From NCBI GenBank assembly GCA_002401295.1, contig NVSR01000169.1:1-5766 (forward strand): a stretch of DNA of 5,766 bases. Direction: 5' to 3'. A model generated the notes under the pieces. The model did not search any database and was not told where the DNA came from. It saw only the letters and a program-made list of their open reading frames with translations. This DNA comes from SAR324 cluster bacterium. GTDB taxonomy: Bacteria > SAR324 > XYD2-FULL-50-16. This document shows, piece by piece, positions 1 to 5,438 of this stretch. The stretch's first letter is position 1. Each line of letters begins with the position of its first letter. Both the position numbers and the translations under genes were made by a program.

Positions 1-431
1 TTTCCTTTAAAACCATGCTTTCCCTTACGTAACATCCTATTGGCCATATCTTGGTCCAAGGTCCCCTCTTCCAAGGACTGCATCACGTAGGTCGCTGTTT
101 TTCCTTGTACTAAACCGCGTAATAAAGGCCTGGATACCTTGTTTTCCTGAGCAATCATCTGTAGAGGTTTGGATTGCAGCTGTTCTCGAATGCTATCCAC
201 TGAGATTTTAGTGGCCTCTGCCAAGGCTTCAATCTTAAATTGGTAGCGCTTCTCAGCAAATTTTTTCATGGTTTCCTGCTGCTCTGTCGTTAGCTGCTGA
301 TGCTGTTGCCCCATATAGGTACCTGACTTTCCCTGGCCCCAACTTTTACCGCCATGAGCGAATACAGTCACAGAAAAAAAGAGAGAAGTAGCGATTATTC
401 CGGCGCTCAAAGTTTTCATCGTGGCTTTCAT
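1..431 (-). CDS. Small secreted helical protein with an LTTEQ motif (Spy/CpxP-like position), 3' end outside window
   Basis: An open frame of 143 codons reads leftward from ATG at 431 and leaves the window without a stop. The start is chosen because TAGGAGA (443-437) lies 5 nt upstream; ATG at 419 has no such site. Residues 1-25 form a signal peptide (basic start, hydrophobic core, VFA|HGG cleavage), so the product should be periplasmic or exported. The mature part has an LTTEQQ motif at 47-52, like the LTxxQ motif of Spy/CpxP chaperones. Beyond it, residues 67-137 read like the secreted DUF2680-type pattern: a helix with ISVDSI, then SKPLQMIAQENKVS, then EEGTLDQDMANRML. The gene is divergent from a BaeS/BaeR-like pair, and in E. 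coli BaeR activates spy, so a role in envelope stress is a reasonable inference. True Spy orthology is not shown: the second LTxxQ motif is not visible, and the family call is by eye. Confidence 0.8.
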   Translation of the reverse strand, partial: MKATMKTLSAGIIATSLFFSVTVFAHGGKSWGQGKSGTYMGQQHQQLTTEQQETMKKFAEKRYQFKIEALAEATKISVDSIREQLQSKPLQMIAQENKVSRPLLRGLVQGKTATYVMQSLEEGTLDQDMANRMLRKGKHGFKG

Positions 432-462
432 TGTTTTCTCCTAAAGGTATTGTTGGGAAAAT

Positions 463-478
463 TGTTTCCTAGGAAACA
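463..478. promoter_or_regulatory. Perfect 16-bp palindrome, candidate operator
   Basis: TGTTTCCTAGGAAACA is its own reverse complement. It lies 32 bp upstream of the start codon of the minus-strand secreted protein, downstream of that gene's predicted -10 box, so it would fall in the 5' leader. The half-site GAAACAT recurs at 491-497, 18 bp from the copy at 473-479. A dimeric repressor site is the simplest reading. In RNA it could also make a 6-bp stem with a CUAG loop. The cognate protein is unknown. Confidence 0.45.
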
Positions 479-498
479 TTCCTCTTAACTGAAACATG

Positions 499-527
499 AT
501 TGTAGACTATCCCCAAAAGATGGATAA
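499..527 (-). promoter_or_regulatory. Predicted promoter of the minus-strand secreted protein
   Basis: On the minus strand TACAAT (504-499) matches the -10 consensus at 5 of 6 bases. Exactly 17 bp upstream is TTATCC (527-522), a poor -35. A good -10 with a weak -35 is typical of an activator-dependent promoter, and the candidate BaeR box starts 8 bp upstream of the -35. Transcription would begin near 492 and give a leader of about 60 nt holding the 16-bp palindrome. Confidence 0.4.
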
Positions 528-534
528 AAAATGT

Positions 535-559
535 AGGAATTGTGGAGAAATTGTGGGGA
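535..559 (-). promoter_or_regulatory. Candidate BaeR-type binding region: tandem 11-bp direct repeat
   Basis: AATTGTGGAGA (538-548) is followed at once by AATTGTGGGGA (549-559), matching at 10 of 11 positions with an 11-bp period, about one helical turn. OmpR-family regulators usually bind such tandem repeats head to tail. Read on the minus strand, 552-535 gives AATTTCTCCACAATTCCT. It matches 13 of 18 positions of the BaeR box as I recall it for E. coli (TTTTTCTCCATDATTGGC). The region lies about 46-67 bp upstream of the predicted transcription start of the secreted protein, a classic activator position. The regulator assignment is inference. Confidence 0.45.
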
Positions 560-621
560 TTGATGCCGCAGTCTGTTCAAGCCTGTTTTTTAGGTTATAT
601 TTGCACTGACTTAGGGACTTT

Positions 622-657
622 GAAAGACCCCATCTATAGATCTCCGTAGAAAGACCC
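622..657. repeat. 9-bp direct repeat GAAAGACCC, 27-bp period, upstream of the baeS-like gene
   Basis: GAAAGACCC occurs at 622-630 and 649-657, each followed within one or two bases by AT. Between them is the 10-bp palindrome ATCTATAGAT (632-641). The pair lies 69-104 bp upstream of the kinase start codon and could be a regulator site for that operon. I found no convincing -35/-10 pair for the operon; the best -10-like string is TATATT at 596-601, with a poor -35. Confidence 0.35.
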
Positions 658-725
658 ATAGGTTATCAGGTTTATTTTTCCCAATCTCCTCAGTACTTTG
701 ATCTCTGCAAGTAAGGTGAATTAAG

Positions 726-2180
726 ATGGCACATAAACTCTCATTAAAGATTGTTCTCTCCTTTATCTTGACGGCTTTGGTTACCTTGCTCTTGATGGCG
801 TGGGTCCTCCAAGTTCAACTGAACACCCATTTCGATAGTTATCGACTACAAGAACAGCAAGCCCGTCTGCAAGAGGCTGCCGTGATCTGGGAAGAAATCT
901 ATGTAGAACAAGGAGGTTGGGAACCAATCCGTAACAATCCCAGAGCCTGGTTTAAAGGCTGGCGGCAGGTTGAGCGTCAGATTCCCGGGCATTGGAGGAA
1001 ACAAAAGATGCATCAAAGAATGCATCCGGAAGGTTCAACCAATTTTTTCCCCAGGGGGAATTATCCCGGTTCTCCTCCCAAACCCTTAAAAGTCTCACTC
1101 TTAGATCGGTTCAAAAATCGAATTGCCGGTCCCTGGGTCCCAGAGCAGGGCAGCTTGATCCAACCTCTAGTCGTTGATGGGCAGGAAGTTGGTTTTCTGG
1201 CTATCAGGCAACCAAAAAATATTATGGATTCCCCCGGAGGGCGATTTTTAGCCAGACAAGTCCGCATGTTATACGTGATCAGTGGAATTGCCTTTTTATT
1301 CGCAGCCTTTGTTTCCTGGCTGCTGACCCGGTATTTTCTAGCTCCGGTCCCTTTGATTACACAAGGAACCCAAGCCATTATCCAACGAAAGTTTGATACT
1401 AGAATCCATGTCAAAACAAATGATGAATTGGGACAGTTAGCAAGACACTTTAACGAAATGGCAGAGACCTTAGGAAGTTTTGAACAGCAGAGGAAACACT
1501 GGCTCTCCGATATTGCCCATGAATTACGAACTCCCCTTTCAGTACTTCAAGGTGAAATGGAAGCTATTCTGGATGGAATTCGTCCCTGCGATCACCATCA
1601 AATCGAGCAGCTACACAAAGAAGTTATGTACCTGGAAAAGTTGGTTGAGGACTTGCGTGAACTCTCCTTAGCTGATTCAGGGGAGCTCACCTTTCATTGG
1701 GAGGAGCTGAACCCCTTCGAAATTCTCAATACTACTTACCATAGTTTTCAAGGAGAAACGGAGCTACAGCAGCTGAAAGTTGAGCTTCAACTGGAGACAA
1801 GCAATCCCATCATCAAGGGAGATGCTAAAAGGTTACGCCAATTATTTTCCAACTTACTGAGCAATACTTTAAAATACGCCGCTCCCGGTAAGCTTCGGAT
1901 TACAGGAAAAATTGGACCGGAATTCGTACTCATCTCCTTTTTAGACTCTGGCCCCGGTGTACCGGAAGAGGATGTGGAAAAACTTTTTGAACGGCTCTTT
2001 CGAGTAGATCGCTCACGATCCCGTGCCCAAGGTGGAACCGGTTTGGGATTAGCTATTTGCCAGGCAATTGTGACGAAACATTCCGGAACTATTCAAGCCA
2101 CTAATCGAGTAGAAGGCGGGCTCAACGTAGCAGTTCGGCTTCCCCTGACATCCAGCCATACTTCAGAGAACAAATCATGA
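726..2180 (+). CDS. baeS: BaeS-like membrane sensor histidine kinase
   Basis: An inner-membrane kinase of 484 residues (E. coli BaeS has 467). Helix TM1 spans about 8-29, a periplasmic loop about 31-182, and TM2 about 183-206. HAMP follows at about 207-256. The phosphoacceptor is H265 in SDIAHELRTP. The ATPase domain shows the N box (N376 and N380), the G1 box DSGPG at 407-411, the F box FERLFR at 421-426 and the G2 box GGTGLGL at 436-442, so all catalytic motifs are intact. The loop shares BaeS-like signatures with E. coli: an N-x-W-x-x-x-R-N-N type stretch (WEPIRNNPR), AGPWVP and PLVVDGQEVG. AAGGTG (713-718) supports the start. The stop overlaps the next start as ATGA, so the two genes should be translationally coupled. 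BaeS kinases sense envelope damage and toxic compounds; the signal here is unknown. A basic, Met/His-containing stretch (MHQRMH, 95-100) and a Pro-rich segment sit in the loop. Confidence 0.9.
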   Translation: MAHKLSLKIVLSFILTALVTLLLMAWVLQVQLNTHFDSYRLQEQQARLQEAAVIWEEIYVEQGGWEPIRNNPRAWFKGWRQVERQIPGHWRKQKMHQRMHPEGSTNFFPRGNYPGSPPKPLKVSLLDRFKNRIAGPWVPEQGSLIQPLVVDGQEVGFLAIRQPKNIMDSPGGRFLARQVRMLYVISGIAFLFAAFVSWLLTRYFLAPVPLITQGTQAIIQRKFDTRIHVKTNDELGQLARHFNEMAETLGSFEQQRKHWLSDIAHELRTPLSVLQGEMEAILDGIRPCDHHQIEQLHKEVMYLEKLVEDLRELSLADSGELTFHWEELNPFEILNTTYHSFQGETELQQLKVELQLETSNPIIKGDAKRLRQLFSNLLSNTLKYAAPGKLRITGKIGPEFVLISFLDSGPGVPEEDVEKLFERLFRVDRSRSRAQGGTGLGLAICQAIVTKHSGTIQATNRVEGGLNVAVRLPLTSSHTSENKS

Positions 2181-2860
2181 GCGAACACATTCTAGTTGTA
2201 GAAGATGAACCCAGGCTGAATCAGTTACTCAAAGACTATTTGGAAAATTCCTCCTATCGGGTTTCTATTTTGGATGAAGGCACTCAGGTTGTGAGTTGGG
2301 TGAAGGAACATCAACCGGATCTCATCCTGCTGGACTTGATGCTACCGGGAAAAAATGGAGTGGATATTTGCCGAGATATTCGCAGCTTTTCCAATATTCC
2401 TATTATGATGACCACCGCTAAGGTTGAGGAAATTGACCGCCTCATTGGCTTGGAAGTTGGCGCTGATGACTACGTCTGTAAACCCTATAGCCCCAGAGAA
2501 GTAGTAGCCCGAGTCCGTACTATTCTGCGGAGGGTTTCACCACCCGTTCAGGAGGAGACGCTCACACAAGGCGACTTCACTTTTGATATTGAAAAACATC
2601 AGGTTTTTTACCAAAAACAGGAGCTCCAACTGACTCCTAGTGAATTTGACCTTTTTCAAGTTCTCTTGAGCCATCCGGGTAGAGTTTTCTCCCGTAATGA
2701 CCTCCTGGAAAAGGTGATGGGTTATCAATTCCAAGGTTACGATCGTACCATCGACAGTCACATCAAAAATCTTCGGAAAAAGCTGCAGAAATTAACGGGA
2801 GAGAAAAACTTCATTCAGGCTGTTTACGGGATAGGCTATAAATTCAATTCAAACATCTGA
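2177..2860 (+). CDS. baeR: BaeR-like OmpR-family response regulator
   Basis: A cytoplasmic transcription factor of 227 residues. The receiver domain (about 3-118) has the acidic pair E9/D10, phosphoacceptor D53 in LLDLMLPG, switch T80 and conserved K102 in CKPYSPREVV. The C-terminal winged-helix domain (about 130-226) ends with the typical RTIDSHIKNLRKKL recognition-helix region and a YGIGYKF wing. FSNIPIM, AKVEEIDRLIGLEVGADDY and KPYSPREVVARV nearly match E. coli BaeR, which makes it the closest relative I recognise. The start overlaps the kinase stop (ATGA at 2177-2180) and has only a weak ribosome site, consistent with coupling. It should be phosphorylated by the kinase encoded just before it. 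Likely targets are its own operon region and the divergent secreted protein, through the tandem repeat at 538-559. Confidence 0.92.
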   Translation: MSEHILVVEDEPRLNQLLKDYLENSSYRVSILDEGTQVVSWVKEHQPDLILLDLMLPGKNGVDICRDIRSFSNIPIMMTTAKVEEIDRLIGLEVGADDYVCKPYSPREVVARVRTILRRVSPPVQEETLTQGDFTFDIEKHQVFYQKQELQLTPSEFDLFQVLLSHPGRVFSRNDLLEKVMGYQFQGYDRTIDSHIKNLRKKLQKLTGEKNFIQAVYGIGYKFNSNI

Positions 2861-2882
2861 TTCAAAAGGATAGGATTTTTAT

Positions 2883-2911
2883 GTAGGATGGGCAAAGCTT
2901 GCGTGCCCATC
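2883..2911 (+). repeat. REP-like element: GTAG head plus perfect 8-bp hairpin
   Basis: GTAG (2883-2886) directly precedes an inverted repeat, GATGGGCA (2887-2894) and TGCCCATC (2904-2911), with a 9-nt loop. A GTAG head next to a GC-rich hairpin is the hallmark of REP sequences mobilised by RAYT (TnpA-REP) transposases. Similar GTAGG-TGGGCA hairpins are common as dispersed copies in gammaproteobacteria and cyanobacteria. It sits 22 bp after the regulator stop, where REP units often lie, and might protect the mRNA 3' end. It lacks a T-tract, so it is not a standard terminator. I see only one copy in the window. Confidence 0.55.
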
Positions 2912-2961
2912 AATAAGGTGGTCTTCGAGTCAAAAAATAGATACGCAAAAATGTACCTATC

Positions 2962-2997
2962 CAGCAGAACAGCAGAACAGCAGAACAACAGAACAAC
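2962..2997. repeat. 8-bp tandem repeat (CAGCAGAA), four units
   Basis: Three perfect CAGCAGAA units (2962-2985) are followed by CAACAGAA (2986-2993) and a partial CAAC. The array lies in noncoding DNA between the regulator and the channel gene. An 8-bp unit is prone to slipped-strand changes, so copy number may vary between strains. It is outside any gene I can support and about 85 bp upstream of the predicted -10 of the channel gene, so it would alter spacing rather than a reading frame. Confidence 0.8.
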
Positions 2998-3079
2998 TTT
3001 GGAAACAGGATGATTGCCTTTAGGAAATAAGAAACAACCTTCCCCTCAGTAAAATAGTCTGGCCGAGCCAATAGTTATA

Positions 3080-3088
3080 TGTGATAAT
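3080..3088 (+). promoter_or_regulatory. Possible extended -10 promoter for the bestrophin-like gene
   Basis: TGTGATAAT combines a TG extension with GATAAT, a 5 of 6 match to the -10 consensus. No good -35 is seen 16-18 bp upstream, which extended -10 promoters can tolerate. It would start transcription near 3095, about 50 nt before the start codon at 3145. The 284-nt gap after the preceding gene, which also holds the REP-like hairpin and tandem repeat, makes a separate promoter likely. Confidence 0.3.
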
Positions 3089-3144
3089 CTTCCCATTACC
3101 CTCATCCTCCAAACTACAAATCCCCCTACTTCCTGAGAAACACA

Positions 3145-3960
3145 ATGGGTCACTCCATACGGAATTTCGTATCCATTTTGAACTTCAAAACCATGATCAT
3201 CATCAGTATGGGCTTGGGAGCTACCTGGCTTTGCCAGTACTGGCAATTATTCGCTGAGCTGCCAACTAGTTTGATCGGAATTGCAGTGGTTTTTCCCATT
3301 GTTTTTTCGATTAATGCCGCTTATCAGCGTAGAGAAGTCGCCTTGAATCACTTAAGCTCCTTCAAGTCCTGCTCAACAGCCCTGTTATTTTTGTTGCGGG
3401 ATCAACCTAAAGAAGATTCCAGGGAGCTAGCAGAAAATTTTAGGGACTTAACCTTAGCTCTTTTCGTCAAACTGAAAGATTATTTGGAGGCCAATCAGGA
3501 AAACAAACGTGAGTTCATGGATATTCACAGTCATTTTAACCAGATTTCCTTGATTATCGGACAACTGAAATTCAAAGGCTTGACGGGAGGGGAAATTTCC
3601 CGTGCTGGCCTGTATTTCCATAGCATGATGGCTGATTTTGAAGGATTACGAAATATCTACCTTTATCGAACTCCACTAGCCTTACGGGCTTATACTCAAA
3701 TATTCCTCCAAGCTTTCCCCATCCTCTTTTCCCCCTACTTTGCTTACATTGCTGATCAATCTTACCCGGCTGCCGGTTATATCGTTGCTGCCTTATACAG
3801 TCTGGTCACTTCCTGCCTGGATAATATCCAGGAAGAGCTAGAAAACCCCTTTGATGGCATAGGAATGGATGATATCAACCTGGATTTAATCCGGGAGTAC
3901 AAACCAATCCTCAAGCGTGTTTTACCAGACAAAATTCCTGCCCAAAAAAAGGATGCTTGA
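3145..3960 (+). CDS. Bestrophin-family ion channel (UPF0187-type)
   Basis: A 271-residue membrane protein with hydrophobic helices at about 16-34, 42-58, 186-203 and 208-226 and a long polar helical region between the pairs. This is the bestrophin layout. Residues 42-62 (SLIGIAVVF to NAAYQR) align by eye with the pore helix of Klebsiella bestrophin; by that alignment I46, F50 and F54 take the places of the neck residues I62, I66 and F70. The end of TM4 runs into EELENPFDGIGMDDINLDLI (230-249), the family's conserved acidic segment. Bacterial members form pentameric channels in the inner membrane; the Klebsiella protein passes sodium, while animal members pass chloride. Selectivity here cannot be read from sequence. 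The ATG at 3145 has only a weak purine site (GAGAAA), but an in-frame stop at 3085 rules out a much longer product and no better start lies between. Its role beside two signalling operons is unknown. Confidence 0.8.
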   Translation: MGHSIRNFVSILNFKTMIIISMGLGATWLCQYWQLFAELPTSLIGIAVVFPIVFSINAAYQRREVALNHLSSFKSCSTALLFLLRDQPKEDSRELAENFRDLTLALFVKLKDYLEANQENKREFMDIHSHFNQISLIIGQLKFKGLTGGEISRAGLYFHSMMADFEGLRNIYLYRTPLALRAYTQIFLQAFPILFSPYFAYIADQSYPAAGYIVAALYSLVTSCLDNIQEELENPFDGIGMDDINLDLIREYKPILKRVLPDKIPAQKKDA

Positions 3961-4009
3961 TTTAATTAATCGAATATTCTAATAACTACATGTTCTGTTT
4001 CTGCTACGG

Positions 4010-4087
4010 CAGTCCTTCAGATAATTTGAGGTCGGTGAATAGTGCAAGCTAGTCACTCCTAACTAAATCAAGAAATCTGAAGGACTG
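4010..4087. repeat. 78-nt structured element closed by a perfect 13-bp inverted repeat
   Basis: CAGTCCTTCAGAT (4010-4022) and ATCTGAAGGACTG (4075-4087) are perfect reverse complements 52 nt apart. Inside, further pairings are possible: TTTGA (4025-4029) with TCAAG (4068-4072, one wobble), GGTGA (4034-4038) with TCACT (4053-4057), and TAG (4040-4042) with CTA (4049-4051) around a TGCAAG loop. It ends 28 nt before the heme-protein start codon and lacks a T-tract on either side, so it is not an ordinary terminator. It could be a structured mRNA leader or a small MITE-like insertion; no target-site duplication is obvious. No riboswitch class is recognised. The same 155-nt gap has TTGATT (3957-3962), a possible -35 with a poor -10. 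Confidence 0.6.
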
Positions 4088-4115
4088 ATCACAACCTATT
4101 GAACCAAGAGATATT

Positions 4116-4685
4116 ATGCGCAAACGAATTGGATTGGCACTGCTCTTAGGCAGTTTTCTGGTAATGGGACAAGGGCAGGCAAAAGATCTGCAGTCTCAGA
4201 CTCAAGAAAGTCGAAAAATCATCAAAGGCTTTGGGGGCAATTTAAAGAAAACTTTGGTTAAGGCAATGAAGGCGGGTGGTCCCGTAGCGGCAATCGAAGC
4301 TTGTAATCTACAAGCTATGCCCATGACCCAAGAGGTAGCCCTGAAAAACAACATGAAAGTTGGAAGGACCTCACTAAAAATACGGAACTATCAAAATAAT
4401 CCTGATGTTTGGGAGCGAGAAATTCTACACAGCTTTGAGCAGCGCCAAGCCAATGGAGAGAACCCCAAAAAAATCGATCATGCAGAAATAGTCACGGAAA
4501 ATGGGAAACAATATTTTCGCTACATGAAGGCCATTCCCACAGGTAAGCCCTGTCTCAGCTGTCATGGAGATAACCTAAAGCCAGCGCTCAGCAACAAGCT
4601 CACAGAAAAGTATCCCTACGATCAAGCCTTAGGTTACAAGCTCGGTGAAATTCGCGGTGCCTTCACCCTCATTCGCGCTTTATAA
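4116..4685 (+). CDS. Secreted Tll0287-like (DUF3365) mono-heme c-type protein
   Basis: A 189-residue exported protein. Residues 1-22 are a signal peptide (MRKR, hydrophobic core, QGQA|KD). The mature part carries the DUF3365/Tll0287-like pattern: AIEACNLQAMP (59-69), KVGRTSLKIRN (81-91) and NNPDVWE (94-100). A single heme c site, CLSCH, follows at 146-150, with C146 and C149 for the thioether bonds and H150 as axial ligand. In cyanobacterial Tll0287 the second ligand is, as I recall, a cysteine in the CN segment, which would be C63 here. The fold is PAS-like, so the protein could be a periplasmic redox or gas sensor rather than an electron carrier; its function in this family is not established. 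It stands alone, without the kinase or cyclase domains that often follow this domain. AAGAGA (4106-4111) is a modest ribosome site. It is convergent with the next operon. Confidence 0.85.
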   Translation: MRKRIGLALLLGSFLVMGQGQAKDLQSQTQESRKIIKGFGGNLKKTLVKAMKAGGPVAAIEACNLQAMPMTQEVALKNNMKVGRTSLKIRNYQNNPDVWEREILHSFEQRQANGENPKKIDHAEIVTENGKQYFRYMKAIPTGKPCLSCHGDNLKPALSNKLTEKYPYDQALGYKLGEIRGAFTLIRAL

Positions 4686-4700
4686 ACTACTCGTGGAAGA

Positions 4701-4726
4701 CTGGGACGTAGCCCGGCTCGTCCCGG
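4701..4726. terminator. Bidirectional terminator-like hairpin between convergent genes
   Basis: CTGGGACG (4701-4708) pairs with CGTCCCGG (4719-4726), with seven Watson-Crick pairs and one T-G wobble. AGC (4710-4712) then pairs with GCT (4716-4718) around a 3-nt loop, leaving T4709 bulged. A moderately T-rich run (ATTCTTCT) follows on the plus strand and TCTTCC on the minus strand. It sits in the 63-nt gap between the heme-protein stop and the regulator stop, so it could end both transcripts. The T-tracts are weak. Confidence 0.55.
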
Positions 4727-4748
4727 ATTCTTCTCATAATCTATGAAT

Positions 4749-5423
4749 TTACCCCTCAGGCAAGTCGATGCGATATCCCATACCTCGCTTGGTATGGATA
4801 AATTTTTGCTCGGAAAATTCAGCGATCTTTTTACGCAAGCTTTTGATATGAACATCCACGATATTGGTACTGGGGTCGAAATCATATCCCCAGACATTCT
4901 CCAGGATCTGAGTACGACTGAGGATATACCCCTTGTTACGCATCATGTATTCTAGAATGCCATATTCTTTGGGTCGAAGATCAATTTCATGTTGCTCCAG
5001 AAAAACACGGTGAGACTGCAAGTTGATCCTCAAAGTTCCTACCACCAACTCAGGCATTCCCGAAGATTGTCTGCGTGTCAAAGAACGAATTCTAGCCAAA
5101 AATTCATCGAAGGAAAAAGGTTTCGTCAGATAATCATCGGCACCACTATCCAGGCCCTGAACTTTATCTTTCACAGCTACTCGGGCCGTAAGCATCAGCA
5201 CGGGCACACTGTTTCCTCCTTGCCGAATTTTGGTACATACCTCAAATCCATCATACTTGGGTAACATCACATCCAGAATGATGAGGTCATAGGTTTGAGT
5301 CGCCACAAAGAGCAAAGCTTCCTCTCCGTCGACTGCCACATCAATAGTGTAATTCTCTTCTTCCAATCCTTTTTTAATAAATTGAGCAACACCGCTCTCA
5401 TCTTCAGCCAGTAGAATTCTCAT
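4749..5423 (-). CDS. OmpR-family response regulator (CusR/CopR-like class)
   Basis: From the ATG at 5423 this is 224 residues and begins MRILLAEDE, the normal family start. A TTG at 5438 would add five residues but lies directly after the kinase stop and makes an atypical N-terminus. GGGA (5436-5433) lies 9 nt before the ATG. The receiver domain (about 1-116) has E7/D8, phosphoacceptor D51 in ILDVMLPKYDG, switch T79 and K101 in TKPFSF. The winged-helix domain (about 125-222) has RPKEYGILEYM, a VDVHIKSLRKKI recognition helix and GMGYRID. GVAQFIKKGLEEE and GLDSGADDYLTKPF resemble the CusR/CopR-like, often metal-linked, regulators, but the signal cannot be inferred. The kinase gene ends 15 nt upstream, so the pair is an operon. 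Targets are unknown. Confidence 0.9.
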   Translation of the reverse strand: MRILLAEDESGVAQFIKKGLEEENYTIDVAVDGEEALLFVATQTYDLIILDVMLPKYDGFEVCTKIRQGGNSVPVLMLTARVAVKDKVQGLDSGADDYLTKPFSFDEFLARIRSLTRRQSSGMPELVVGTLRINLQSHRVFLEQHEIDLRPKEYGILEYMMRNKGYILSRTQILENVWGYDFDPSTNIVDVHIKSLRKKIAEFSEQKFIHTKRGMGYRIDLPEG

Positions 5424-5438
5424 GAGTTTAATTCCCAA

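Noticed and set aside
1061..1414. Open minus-strand frame of 117 codons antisense to the kinase gene
   Set aside because: It lies fully opposite a well-supported kinase, has no recognisable domain and no clear ribosome site.
2868..2962. GGATAGG (2868-2874) and CCTATCC (2956-2962) as terminal inverted repeats of a small insertion around the REP-like hairpin
   Set aside because: Only 7 bp match, with no extension either way and no target duplication, so chance is likely.
3046..3246. Minus-strand frame overlapping the start of the bestrophin-like gene
   Set aside because: It has no family features, and the plus-strand gene there has clear membrane and pore motifs.
4708..4730. GTAGCCCGG string resembling another REP head
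   Set aside because: The following CCCGG copies are direct, not inverted; the real inverted repeat begins before GTAG and fits a terminator better.
4989..5264. Plus-strand frame of 91 codons opposite the second regulator
   Set aside because: It is a shadow of the receiver and winged-helix coding sequence; no motif or promoter supports it.
5424..5438. TTG start at 5438 for the second regulator
   Set aside because: It adds MGIKL before the canonical MRILLAEDE start and follows the kinase stop with no space for a ribosome site of its own.
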